Shown piece by piece: positions 55,726 to 63,882 of a stretch of 64,000 bases of DNA. Position 1 is the first letter of the stretch, and each line of letters begins with the position of its first letter. The notes beneath the pieces are model-generated. The model made no database searches. It was given only the letters and a program-made list of their open reading frames with translations, and was not told the origin of the DNA. Origin of the DNA: Kitasatospora setae KM-6054 (GTDB lineage Bacteria > Actinomycetota > Actinomycetes > Streptomycetales > Streptomycetaceae). The position numbers and the translations under genes were made by a program. The DNA lies in assembly GCF_000269985.1 (NCBI RefSeq), contig NC_016109.1, positions 8,087,001 to 8,151,000 of the forward strand, in the 5' to 3' direction.

Positions 55726-56205
55726 ATGGCGGAGACGATCACCTATCTGCGGGGCGACGCCACCGCGCCGCAGGGCAAGGGCGCGCGGATCATCGCGCAC
55801 GTGTGCAACGACCTCGGCGGCTGGGGCAAGGGCTTCGTGCTCGCGCTCTCCCGCCGCTGGCCCGAACCGGAGGCCGCGTTCCGTCGCTGGCACCGCGAGC
55901 GGGCCGGCAACGACTTCGGCCTCGGCGCGCTGCAACTCGTCCAGGTCGGCCCGCAGCTGTGGGTGGCCAACATGGTCGGCCAGCGCGGCATCCGCACCGG
56001 CCGCTCCACCGGCGTCCCCGTCCGCTACGAGGCGATCGACGCCGCGCTCGCCAGGCTCGCCCCCGAGGCGCGGCGGCTCGGTGCGTCCGTGCACATGCCG
56101 CGGATCGGCTGCGGCCTGGCCGGCGGCAGGTGGGAACGGGTCGAACCGCTGATCGCCGAACGCCTCACCGCGCGGGGCGTCCCGGTGACGGTCTACGACC
56201 ACTGA
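55726..56205 (+). CDS. Macro-domain protein
   Basis: A 159-aa single macro domain. YLRGDATAPQGKGARIIAHVCN holds the adenine-binding Asp and the distal loop, GGWGKGFVLALSRRWP is the glycine-rich loop, and HMPRIGCGLAGGRWE is the phosphate loop. It most resembles Poa1p-like and DarG-like domains that bind or hydrolyse ADP-ribose derivatives. DarG antitoxins reverse ADP-ribosylation of DNA, but no DarT-like toxin gene is adjacent, so the role is open. The start follows an extended -10 box by six bases. A longer open frame upstream crosses that promoter. Confidence 0.9.
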   Translation: MAETITYLRGDATAPQGKGARIIAHVCNDLGGWGKGFVLALSRRWPEPEAAFRRWHRERAGNDFGLGALQLVQVGPQLWVANMVGQRGIRTGRSTGVPVRYEAIDAALARLAPEARRLGASVHMPRIGCGLAGGRWERVEPLIAERLTARGVPVTVYDH

Positions 56206-56270
56206 GCGTCCGGCCGCCCTCCCGTTACGGTCGCCGGCCCGTACGGTCCTCGGGCGGATCCGCGGCCCCT

Positions 56271-56276
56271 TACGAT
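56271..56276 (+). promoter_or_regulatory. -10 box of a leaderless XRE-cupin gene
   Basis: TACGAT ends seven bases before the ATG at 56284. Confidence 0.5.
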
Positions 56277-56283
56277 GCCGGGT

Positions 56284-56862
56284 ATGACCGAAGACCCCGG
56301 TGACCTGGACGGACTGGTCCGCAAGCGGATCCGCGCGCTGCGGGTCGCCCAGGGCTGGTCGCTGGAGGAGCTGGCGGCCCGCGCCAACCTCAGCCAGTCC
56401 TCGCTGAGCCGGATCGAGAACGGGCAGCGCCGCCTCGCCCTCGACCAGCTCGTCACCCTGGCCAATGCCCTGGACACCACGCTCGACCAACTCGTCGAGA
56501 CCGCCGCCGAGGACGTGGTGATCAGCCCGACCGTCGACGGCCCGCACGGCATCATGCGCTGGCCGGTCAAGGGCGACCCCGGCATCAGCGTGGTCCGCCA
56601 GCGGATGACCGAACCGCCGCCCGACAACCCCGCCCGGATGCGCGCCCACCCCGGCCGGGAGTGGCTGGTCGTGCTCTCCGGCACCGCGATCCTGATGCTC
56701 GGCCACCGCCGGATCCGCCTCGCCACCCACCAGGCCGCCGAGTTCCCGACGATGATGCCGCACGCGATCGGCGCCGAGGGCGGCCCGTGCGAGGTCCTCG
56801 GCATCTTCGACCGCGACGCCCGCCGCGGCCACCAGCCCGACCCCGGCCCGCGCGACTGCTGA
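56284..56862 (+). CDS. XRE-cupin transcriptional regulator
   Basis: A 192-aa regulator with an N-terminal XRE domain (LEELAARANLSQSSLSRIEN) and a C-terminal cupin (HPGREWLVVLSGTAILMLGH; ATHQAAEFPTMMPHAIGAEG). Cupins in this class sense a small molecule. The next gene is a methyltransferase with its own promoter, which may be its target. ATG follows a -10 box by seven bases. Confidence 0.9.
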   Translation: MTEDPGDLDGLVRKRIRALRVAQGWSLEELAARANLSQSSLSRIENGQRRLALDQLVTLANALDTTLDQLVETAAEDVVISPTVDGPHGIMRWPVKGDPGISVVRQRMTEPPPDNPARMRAHPGREWLVVLSGTAILMLGHRRIRLATHQAAEFPTMMPHAIGAEGGPCEVLGIFDRDARRGHQPDPGPRDC

Positions 56863-56979
56863 GGCCCGCGCGACTGTTGACGGCCGAGGGCGCGGTCGCG
56901 GCTTGCGCCTGCCGCATGCCGGAGCACCACTCTCTTGCGTGTTCCGGGAGGGTGCGTGCCCCACGCGCATGGGCGGTCG

Positions 56980-56985
56980 TACGGT
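56980..56985 (+). promoter_or_regulatory. -10 box of a leaderless methyltransferase gene
   Basis: TACGGT ends six bases before the ATG at 56992. Confidence 0.4.
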
Positions 56986-56991
56986 GACCCC

Positions 56992-57894
56992 ATGAGCGAC
57001 CCCCGCACCCCCGCCCACGCGCCCGCCCACCACCAGCTCGGTGGCCACCACCAGCACGGCCACCAGCAGCACGCGCACCCGGTCGAGGACGACGCCGCCC
57101 TGGCCGAGGTCCTCGACCTCGACGCCGAGGTACTCGCCGACCACCTCGCCGCGATCATCTACTGGCTGCCGCTGGACGCCGAACCCCGGCACGTCCTCGA
57201 CCTCGGGGCCGGCACCGGCGCCGGGACCTTCGCGCTGCTGCACCGCTTCCCCACGGCCCGGGTCACCGCCGTCGACGCCTCGCCCGGCCACCTGCTGCGC
57301 CTGCGCGAGAAGGCCCACGCGCTGGGCCTCGCCGACCGGGTCGCCACCGTGCAGGCCGACCTGGACGCCGACCGGTGGCCCGAGCTCGGCACCCCCGACC
57401 TGGTCTGGGCGTCCGCCTCGATGCACCACATGGCCGACCCCGGACGGGCCCTGCGCCGGATCCGCGACCTGCTCGCCCCGCACGGCCTGTTCGCCCTGGT
57501 CGAACTGGCGGGCTTCCCGCGGTTCCTGCCGGCCGACGCCCCCGCCGACCGTCCCGGCCTGGAAGAGCGCTGCCACGCCGCCACCGACCACCTGCACGCC
57601 GCGCACGTCCCGCACCGCGGCGCCGACTGGGGCCCGCTGCTGACCGCCGCCGGCCTCACCGTCACCGGCGAACGCACCGTCACCGTCGACATCGCCGCCA
57701 CCGAGCACCCCTCCGTCGGCCGCTACGCCCTGGCCGGGCTGCGCCGGATCCGCACCGCCGCCGCCCAGTACCTCGACCCCGCCGACCTCGCCGCCCTGGA
57801 CCGCCTGACCGACGCCGACGGCCCCGGCAGCATCGCCCTGCGCCCGGACCTGGCGGCGCGCACCGAACGCCAGGTCTGGGCCGCCCGCCGCTGA
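56992..57894 (+). CDS. SAM-dependent methyltransferase with His-rich N-terminus
   Basis: A 300-aa class I methyltransferase. VLDLGAGTGAGTF is the SAM motif I, VTAVDASPGHL carries the acidic residue for the ribose, and ASASMHHMADPGRALRRI is the post-motif region. The first 30 residues contain 10 histidines (HAPAHHQLGGHHQHGHQQHA), a stretch that could bind metal. The substrate is unknown. The gene follows the XRE-cupin gene in the same direction with 129 bases between, and the regulator may act on it. Confidence 0.87.
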   Translation: MSDPRTPAHAPAHHQLGGHHQHGHQQHAHPVEDDAALAEVLDLDAEVLADHLAAIIYWLPLDAEPRHVLDLGAGTGAGTFALLHRFPTARVTAVDASPGHLLRLREKAHALGLADRVATVQADLDADRWPELGTPDLVWASASMHHMADPGRALRRIRDLLAPHGLFALVELAGFPRFLPADAPADRPGLEERCHAATDHLHAAHVPHRGADWGPLLTAAGLTVTGERTVTVDIAATEHPSVGRYALAGLRRIRTAAAQYLDPADLAALDRLTDADGPGSIALRPDLAARTERQVWAARR

Positions 57895-57969
57895 CCGCCC
57901 GTCCGGCCTGCCCTGTTCGTCCAGCCCGTCCAGCCCGTCCCGCCCGTCCTACCTGTCCCGCCGGGGTGG

Positions 57970-58635
57970 TCAGGGTCGTGGGTGCAGGGCGCGACCGATC
58001 CGGCGGCCCACCAGGAGGTGGGCGAGCAGGGCGCCGAGGGTGTTGAGCAGCACGTCGTCCACGTCGAACGCCCGGCCCTCCACCAGGAGCCCCTGCGCCG
58101 CCTCGACCGTGACCATCACCAGCGCGGTCAGCGCCGTCGCGGCCAGGACGCCGCGCAGCCGGGGGAACAGCACCGGCAGCAGCACGCCGAACGGCACGCC
58201 CAGCAGGACGTTCCCGCCGACCTGCTGGGCCGCGGCCCGGACGGCGGGCTGGTCCAGGTAGCCCCGGAGCGAGGCGCCGAGGTGGAAGTTGGGGTGCACC
58301 AGGTCCCGGGCACCGGGCACCGGTACCAGCGTCACCCGGGCCAGCCCGACCGCGAACACCACGGTCAGCACCAACCCGGCCAGCAGGACCAGCCACCGGA
58401 CGGCGGGGGCCAGCGGCCCCCACCGGCGCGCGAGCGGCTGCCCGGTCCGCACCGCCCGCCGGGCGCCGAGCGCGGGTCCGGGGCCGGACCCGGTGTCCGG
58501 GTGCTTCCGGCTCCACCAGCGAGTGCTCCCGTCCGCCCGACCGGTGCCGGCCTGCGGCGGCTCTCCGCGTCCACCAGCTACTGCCCGTCCGCTGTCCGCC
58601 GTCGGTCTGCCGCTCGCCGCCCGTTCGTAGCCCAT
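57970..58635 (-). CDS. VanZ-family membrane protein
   Basis: A 221-aa protein with a basic, Gly/Arg-rich N-terminal tail of about 80 residues and then VanZ-type helices: LVLLAGLVLTVVFAVG, NVLLGVPFGVLLPVLF, and FDVDDVLLNTLGALLAHLL. The last is the most conserved VanZ segment. VanZ relatives give low-level teicoplanin resistance in some bacteria, but most actinobacterial members have unknown function. ATG 58635 is chosen because GGGGAGGA lies eight bases upstream; an ATG at 58653 lies in that site. Confidence 0.83.
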   Translation of the reverse strand: MGYERAASGRPTADSGRAVAGGRGEPPQAGTGRADGSTRWWSRKHPDTGSGPGPALGARRAVRTGQPLARRWGPLAPAVRWLVLLAGLVLTVVFAVGLARVTLVPVPGARDLVHPNFHLGASLRGYLDQPAVRAAAQQVGGNVLLGVPFGVLLPVLFPRLRGVLAATALTALVMVTVEAAQGLLVEGRAFDVDDVLLNTLGALLAHLLVGRRIGRALHPRP

Positions 58636-58789
58636 CGTCGAGGTCCTCCCCATCGCGCGTCCGATCCTCCGCTACCGGTTTCCCGCCCGCACCGGATACC
58701 CCGGGCCGCTGCCGTCATGCCGGTCCGCCGGGGCCGGTCCGGTGCGTTCCGCTCGCCTGCCGGAGCGCTGGTGGGGGAGACTCGCGGGC

Positions 58790-59164
58790 ATGGTCTCAGT
58801 AGTGCAGAACGTCGCGATCGACTGTGCGGACGCCTTCGGGCTGGCCCGCTTCTGGAGCGCCGTGACCGGCCGCCCGATCGACCCGGACAGCGCGCCGGGC
58901 GACCGGGAGACCCAGGTCGAACTCGCCGACGGCGGGCTGGTGCTGTACTTCAACCAGGTGCCCGAGCCGAAGACGACCAAGAACCGCGTCCACCTCTGCC
59001 TGCGCCCCGACACGGCCCGCGACCCGGAGGTCGACCGGCTGCTCGCCCTCGGCGCCGCCCTGGTCGCCGACCGCCGCAACCCCGACGGCACGGGGTGGGC
59101 GGTCCTGGCAGATCCGGAGGGCAACGAGTTCTGCGTCCTGCGCAGCGCGGCCGAACGGGCCTGA
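58790..59164 (+). CDS. VOC-superfamily (glyoxalase-like) protein
   Basis: A 124-aa VOC protein. It opens VVQNVAIDCADAFGLARFWS and closes LADPEGNEFCVL. FNQVPEPKTTKNRVHLCL matches the paralogue at 33572-34027. GGGGGAGA precedes the ATG. Binding or enzymatic role unknown. Confidence 0.86.
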   Translation: MVSVVQNVAIDCADAFGLARFWSAVTGRPIDPDSAPGDRETQVELADGGLVLYFNQVPEPKTTKNRVHLCLRPDTARDPEVDRLLALGAALVADRRNPDGTGWAVLADPEGNEFCVLRSAAERA

Positions 59165-59263
59165 CCGCCGTCCGGGCCCGAACGCCGCCAGGGCCTGAAC
59201 GCTGTCTCGGCTTGCCCTGGTCCGGCCTGGTCCGGCCTGGCCGCTGTCCGGTGCGGGGACGCG

Positions 59264-59300
59264 CCGGGGCCGCCCCTCCCGCACGGAGGGGCGGCCCCGG
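59264..59300. terminator. 16-bp hairpin between convergent genes
   Basis: A perfect 16-bp stem with a CGCAC loop, followed on the plus strand by TCTTCT. It lies between the VOC gene and the beta-helix gene and can terminate both. Upstream are three copies of GTCCGGCCTG (59219-59245). Confidence 0.85.
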
Positions 59301-59322
59301 TCTTCTCCGGTGGGGGCCGGGC

Positions 59323-61515
59323 TTAGGGGTAGGCGACCAGGTTGGCCACGTTGGTGGCCGAGTTGGACGGGCCGCCGGTCGAGTTGATGACGTGGGCGAT
59401 GGTGCCGGTGCCGCCGAGCGAGACGGTCACCATGTCGTGGAAGCGCACGCCGGTGCGGTTCGGGGCCTCGAAGGAGTGGTCCTCCACCACGGCCGGGTTG
59501 ACGTTGAAGTAGGCGTAGGAGCCCAGGCCCCAGGCCTCGTGCGCGGTGACGCCGGGCGCGACCTGGTAGGCCGGGTAGCCGCGGGTGGAGCCGTTCATCC
59601 AGGCGGCCTGGTTCGGCGGGTCGTACGGCAGCTCGTTCTGGAAGAAGTACGTCCGGCCGTTGTCGCCGTTCCAGATCACCTGGGTCTGCTGGTAGTGCTC
59701 GACGAACAGGCCGTACATGGTGACGTTGCGGCCGTTGACGATGAGCCCGTTGGCGGCGGTGTTGCTGGTCCAGCCGACGCCGCTGCCGTGGTCCGCGCGC
59801 CACAGCCACATGTGGTCGCCGATCACGTTGTTCGAGTTGACCACCAGCGACTGGCTCGCCTTGCCGACGCCCGCGCCGCCGATCCGGAAGAACACGTCGT
59901 GCAGCGAGGTCGGGTTCGCCGAGTGGTCGGCGGACGAGCCCGCCGCGCCGAGCTGCATCAGCACCGGGGAGTTGACCGTCCCGGCGTCGATCAGCAGGCC
60001 GGCCAGCTTGACGCCGTCCACGTCCGCGACGTTCACGGCGGTGACGCCGTTGTCCGGGACGAGGGTGGCCAGGCCCAGGCCGAGCACCACGGTGTCGGCG
60101 CGGGTGACGTTCAGGGTCTGGTCCAGGTGGTAGACGCCCGGGGTGAACAGCAGGTTCTTGCCCTGCGCCAGCGCCGCGTTGACCGCGGACGCGGTCGCGC
60201 CCGGCTTCACGATGAAGAACTGGTCGATCGGCAGCGAGCCGCCCGCCTGCGCCCCGGCCGCCCAGCTGGTGCCAGAGCTGTTGGAGCGCAACGCCGGGAC
60301 GAACACCCGGTAGGCGCCCGCGGAGTCGACGTACAGGAAGGGCTTCTCGCGGACCACCGGGGTCTGGTTGACGGTGGTGTACGGCGGGTTGGGGAAGGAG
60401 TTGGCGGGCGCGTTGACGTCGCCGACGAACACCATGTTCCAGTTGGATCCGGTCCAGCTGCCCCACTGCGCGTTGCGCGAGAGCCACTGCTGCTGCGAGC
60501 CGGAGCGGACCTGGCCGTCGACCTTCGAGTCGGCGATGAAGCCGCCCGAGGACCAGCCGCCGTCGTCCAGCTGCAGGTTGCCGCGCACGTGCATCCGGCG
60601 GTACGGCGCGGCCTGGGAGACCGCCCAGCGGTCGGTGCCGCCGGTCGGGTTGACGGACAGGTTCTCGGCGGAGCGCCAGAAGTTCTGCGTCGCGTTGCCC
60701 TGGAACCAGTCGGCCTCGGCGTGCACCGCGCCGTTGATCGTCACGTCGTCGGGGGACAGGCCGAGGCCCGCCACCTGCGTGTAGAACCCGACGTTGGCGT
60801 CCACGCCGTAGCTGCCCGGCTTGAACAGCAGGGCCTGGCGCTGGGCGCCGAACTGGTTGGTCTCCTGCTGCGCGAAGACCGCGTTCAGCTTGGCCTGGAC
60901 GGTCGCGGCGGGCATCGACGGGTCGAAGACGGTCACGTTCGGCCCGAAGTCGGGCGTGCCGGGCGGGTTCGTGACGGTGCTCCCGAAGGTGAAGGACTGC
61001 GCGGCGGTGCCGTTGCAGGCGTACTGCTGCAACTGCACCGCGTCGGCGGTGGAGGCGCTCGGCACGTCCAGGCACCGGCCGCTGTTGCGGTTGACGAAGT
61101 GGTACGCGCCGCTCGCCTCGGCGACCGCCTGCCACTGCTGGTTCAGGCCGCCGCCGTACGCCCACAGCTGGACCTTCGCGCCGTCGGCGGTGGAGACGTC
61201 GACGACGTCCAGCACCTTCGAGGTGTCGTTCTGGCTGTTGATCCGGACGTACCCGTTGCCGAGGTCCTGGACCTGCCACTGCTGGGCGGTCGTCCCGTTG
61301 CAGGCGTACTGCTGGACGACGGTGCCGTTGGCGGTGGCGGCCGCGGCGGCGTCCACGCACTTGCCGGAGTGCTGCGCCACCAGCGTGGTCGCCCCGGTCG
61401 GGACGGCGGCCAGCGCGGCGGGGGCGGGCGAGAGCAGCACCACCGAGGAGACCAGCAGGCCGACGGTCGCGGCGGTGGTGGTGGTGGTCGTGGGGAGGAG
61501 TCTTCTGCTGCGCAA
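59323..61515 (-). CDS. Secreted beta-helix protein with N-terminal ricin-type domain, GH55-like
   Basis: A 730-aa exported protein. A signal peptide with a run of Thr is followed by a ricin-B/CBM13 trefoil (QQW repeats: TTAQQWQVQD, LNQQWQAV) up to about residue 165. Two parallel beta-helix regions follow, with FGPNVTVFDPSMP at the start and a second DG/NG-rich helix from about 450 on. The tandem beta-helix layout recalls GH55 exo-beta-1,3-glucanases; I cannot place the catalytic Glu. The only sensible start is TTG 61515, with AGGAG eight bases upstream; no ATG or GTG precedes the signal peptide in a suitable place. The chitinase gene ends 32 bases upstream, so the pair may be co-transcribed. 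Confidence 0.75.
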   Translation of the reverse strand: MRSRRLLPTTTTTTAATVGLLVSSVVLLSPAPAALAAVPTGATTLVAQHSGKCVDAAAAATANGTVVQQYACNGTTAQQWQVQDLGNGYVRINSQNDTSKVLDVVDVSTADGAKVQLWAYGGGLNQQWQAVAEASGAYHFVNRNSGRCLDVPSASTADAVQLQQYACNGTAAQSFTFGSTVTNPPGTPDFGPNVTVFDPSMPAATVQAKLNAVFAQQETNQFGAQRQALLFKPGSYGVDANVGFYTQVAGLGLSPDDVTINGAVHAEADWFQGNATQNFWRSAENLSVNPTGGTDRWAVSQAAPYRRMHVRGNLQLDDGGWSSGGFIADSKVDGQVRSGSQQQWLSRNAQWGSWTGSNWNMVFVGDVNAPANSFPNPPYTTVNQTPVVREKPFLYVDSAGAYRVFVPALRSNSSGTSWAAGAQAGGSLPIDQFFIVKPGATASAVNAALAQGKNLLFTPGVYHLDQTLNVTRADTVVLGLGLATLVPDNGVTAVNVADVDGVKLAGLLIDAGTVNSPVLMQLGAAGSSADHSANPTSLHDVFFRIGGAGVGKASQSLVVNSNNVIGDHMWLWRADHGSGVGWTSNTAANGLIVNGRNVTMYGLFVEHYQQTQVIWNGDNGRTYFFQNELPYDPPNQAAWMNGSTRGYPAYQVAPGVTAHEAWGLGSYAYFNVNPAVVEDHSFEAPNRTGVRFHDMVTVSLGGTGTIAHVINSTGGPSNSATNVANLVAYP

Positions 61516-61547
61516 GGGAGTCGCTCCTTTCTCGGGCCGACGGGCGA

Positions 61548-63029
61548 TCAGGCGGGCAGGTTCCACTGCTGGTTGGCGCCGGCGAAGCAGTCCCAGAGCT
61601 GCAGCCGGGTGCCGTTCGCGGAGGACGGACCGGTGGCGTCCAGGCAGCGGCCGGAGACCGGGTTGACCAGGGTCTTGTTCGACTGCGCCTGCCACTGCTG
61701 GGCACCGGTGCCGTTGCAGTCGTAGAGCTGGGCCTGGGTGCCGTTGGCGGTGCCGCCCGAGGTCAGGTCCAGGCACTTGCCGAGCGCGCGGACCGTACCG
61801 TCGGTGCCGACCGTCCACTGCTGGGCGGTGGTCCCGTTGCAGTCGTACAGCTGGACGGCGGTGCCGTTGGCCGAACTCGCGGCCGCCACGTCCACGCACT
61901 TGCCGCCGTAGCCGGTGATCTGTCCGGTGCGCCCGCCACTCGGCGGCGGGGTGGTGGAGCCGCCGGTGAGCGCGTTGAAGGTCTTCGAGAACTGGTACGC
62001 CGACTGCGGGGTGCCGCTGCAGCTGTCGGAGAGCGTTCCGCTGGTCGCGCAGGCCTTGTCACGGCCGACCGCCCAGAAGGCGAGCAACTGGATGCCCTTG
62101 GAGGCGGCGAACGACTCCAGGGTCTGCGCGTTCGCGGTGGAGAACACCTCGGAGGTGGTGTCGTTGACCCCGATCATCGGGGTGTTGCCCTCCATCGCCC
62201 ACAGCTGGTCGGAGGTCTTGGACGTCCAGATCTGGCCGAGCTGGGTGTGCAGGCCGTTGGCGGCGCTGATCGCGGCCTGGCCCATGTCCATCGGCGAGCC
62301 GTAGTCCATCGTCATGATGTTGACGGCGTTGACGGTCAGGCCGCGGCTCTTCGCGTTGGTCAGCAGGCTGATCGAGTTGGATTCGAGACCCGAAGGACTC
62401 ACCGGCAGCGTGTAGTTGACGTCCAGCCGCTTGCCCGCCGCCGCCTGGGCCTGCTGGAGTGCGGCGAGGGCCTGGTTGCGGCGGTCGTTGGCGGCGGTGT
62501 CGTTCAGCGCGCCGCCCTCGATGTCCAGGTCGATCCTGGTCAGGTTGAGCGCGTCCACCACTCGCTTGTACTGCGCCTGCAGCGCGGAGACGCTGCCGCA
62601 CGCCTGCCCCAGTTCGGTGCCGGAGGCGCCGCCGAAGCTGGCGATCACGTCGCCGCCGGCCGCCCGGTGGGCGTTGACCGCGTTGGTCCAACCGGCGTCC
62701 GTGATGGAGGTGTTGCCGTTGAACGTGGCGTTGCAGCTGCCGTCGCTGATCACGAAGGCCAGCGTGACGTACTTCAGCCCGCCGTTGTTGCGGGCGTCCG
62801 CCAGCGTGTTCGGCGAGTTCCAGGTCTCCAGGTACGGCGCCGCGTAGTGCGCTGGGAAGCCCGGCCCGGCGTTGGCCGCAGCCGAGGCCGGGCCGGCGCC
62901 GCTCACCAGCAGGCCGGCCACCGTGGCGGGCAGCGCGACGGCGGCGGCGGTCGCGCGCAGCAGGGTGCGGGCCCGGGTGCGGGTCTGGGCCCCGGTGAGG
63001 GAATGGGTGCGGGTGTGTGCGCGGATCAA
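61548..63029 (-). CDS. Secreted GH18 chitinase with C-terminal ricin-type domain
   Basis: A 493-aa exported enzyme cutting chitin. The signal peptide runs to about residue 51. The GH18 motif DLDIE is at residues 167-171 with Glu171 as the acid catalyst; SFGGASG is the first conserved strand and NIMTMDYG the later one. After a short Pro linker comes a ricin-B/CBM13 trefoil with three QQW repeats. TTG 63029 is the start, with GAGGAG five bases upstream. Its promoter (63228-63199) has a DasR/chitinase-type site just downstream of the start point, so expression should respond to N-acetylglucosamine. It may be co-transcribed with the beta-helix gene. Confidence 0.92.
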   Translation of the reverse strand: MIRAHTRTHSLTGAQTRTRARTLLRATAAAVALPATVAGLLVSGAGPASAAANAGPGFPAHYAAPYLETWNSPNTLADARNNGGLKYVTLAFVISDGSCNATFNGNTSITDAGWTNAVNAHRAAGGDVIASFGGASGTELGQACGSVSALQAQYKRVVDALNLTRIDLDIEGGALNDTAANDRRNQALAALQQAQAAAGKRLDVNYTLPVSPSGLESNSISLLTNAKSRGLTVNAVNIMTMDYGSPMDMGQAAISAANGLHTQLGQIWTSKTSDQLWAMEGNTPMIGVNDTTSEVFSTANAQTLESFAASKGIQLLAFWAVGRDKACATSGTLSDSCSGTPQSAYQFSKTFNALTGGSTTPPPSGGRTGQITGYGGKCVDVAAASSANGTAVQLYDCNGTTAQQWTVGTDGTVRALGKCLDLTSGGTANGTQAQLYDCNGTGAQQWQAQSNKTLVNPVSGRCLDATGPSSANGTRLQLWDCFAGANQQWNLPA

Positions 63030-63050
63030 GGCGGCTCCTCGTGGGGGAAA

Positions 63051-63075
63051 CGTTCACTCGTTCATGAAGTGAACG
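63051..63075. promoter_or_regulatory. Inverted repeat CGTTCACT-N9-AGTGAACG in the chitinase leader
   Basis: Perfect 8-base arms lie between the chitinase promoter and its start, with TTCATGAA nested at the centre. It could be a second operator or an mRNA hairpin. Confidence 0.55.
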
Positions 63076-63173
63076 CGAAGCGATGCCTGAGAGGGTGTCC
63101 GGAGTGGTCCGGGCAGGGCGGCGCGTCCTCCTGATGGAGGATCAGTGGTGGTGGCCATTAGCCCTGGCGGCTT

Positions 63174-63185
63174 TGGTCTGGACCT
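63174..63185 (-). promoter_or_regulatory. DasR/chitinase-operator-type site
   Basis: The minus strand reads AGGTCCAGACCA. Its core GGTC(C/T)AGACC is the motif repeated in streptomycete chitinase promoters and the core of DasR sites. It lies about 7-18 bases after the expected transcription start. Confidence 0.7.
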
Positions 63186-63198
63186 TTTTCAAGACGTG

Positions 63199-63228
63199 AA
63201 GTTAGGGGCGTCTGCGCGGTCACGTCAA
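63199..63228 (-). promoter_or_regulatory. Chitinase promoter
   Basis: TTGACG (63228-63223) and TAACTT (63204-63199) are 18 bases apart on the minus strand. A start near 63192 gives a leader of about 160 nt. Confidence 0.65.
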
Positions 63229-63427
63229 CCCCCCGTACGTACAGGACTCGAAGGCTGTATGCGGAGCGCTCGAAGGCGGGAAGGGCGGGCCGAGCGGTGG
63301 CTCGGATCCGTCCGGCGCCGGTTTTTGCCAAACGGTCGACCACTTCGGGCGGCTGGCCGGATAGCTTCCGAACATCCGTCGAAACCTGGTGCGCGAGGCC
63401 CTGGGGCCTCGCGGGGAGGAGTGTGTC

Positions 63428-63733
63428 GTGAACCCGATCGACCTGGCGGAGGCAGCCGCCGAACTGCCGCTGGCATGGAACTCGCGCGCGCTGGCCCGGG
63501 TGGGGGAAGCCTCCGTGAAGGTGCTGCGGATGGACGACCTGCCGCTGTCGGCGGAGTGCCACGAGGTGGACGAGGCCCTGCTCGTCCTGGACGGCCGCCT
63601 GGAGTTGGAGGTGGACGGTGCGCCACTGACGGTTCGCGCCGGCGAACTGTGCGTGGTCGCGGCGGGCGCTGTGCATGCTGTCCGGCCCGGGAGCCGTGGC
63701 ACATTGGTGATCGTGGAGGCGGCCGAGGGGTGA
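63428..63733 (+). CDS. Small cupin protein
   Basis: A 101-aa cupin. ECHEVDEALLVLDGRLELEV is motif 1 and VVAAGAVHAVRPG carries the second His. It probably binds a metal or small ligand, role unknown. GTG at 63428 follows GGGGAGGAG by about eight bases; a GTG at 63389 would extend it without a ribosome site. Divergent from the chitinase gene across about 400 bp. Confidence 0.8.
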   Translation: MNPIDLAEAAAELPLAWNSRALARVGEASVKVLRMDDLPLSAECHEVDEALLVLDGRLELEVDGAPLTVRAGELCVVAAGAVHAVRPGSRGTLVIVEAAEG

Positions 63734-63734
63734 T

Positions 63735-63790
63735 GGTCGAGGGCTGGCGGTCGAAGGGTGACGGTCGAGGGCTGGCGGTCGAAGGGTGAC
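63735..63790. repeat. 28-bp tandem duplication
   Basis: A 28-bp unit beginning GGTCGAGGGCTGG is exactly repeated at 63735 and 63763, directly after the cupin stop. Beyond it, 63791-64000 has an AT-rich dyad and GC-rich repeats of GCGCCATG-like sequence, but no supported gene. Confidence 0.85.
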
Positions 63791-63868
63791 GGTCAGGGGG
63801 CGGGGGGTGGTGGGCGGTGCGCGGGGTGGGTCGCTGTTGACCGCCGGGGTGGGGCGTGCCTAGATTGT

Positions 63869-63882
63869 ATTTGCTTGCAAAT
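63869..63882. promoter_or_regulatory. ATTTGC-TT-GCAAAT dyad near the window edge
   Basis: A perfect six-base dyad in an AT-rich patch (TGTATTTGC...GTAAATCG). It is probably an operator or promoter of a gene beyond position 64000. Confidence 0.45.

Noticed and set aside
57982..61725. A 1247-codon plus-strand open frame
   Set aside because: It crosses the VanZ, VOC and beta-helix genes and two terminators. It is a composition artefact.
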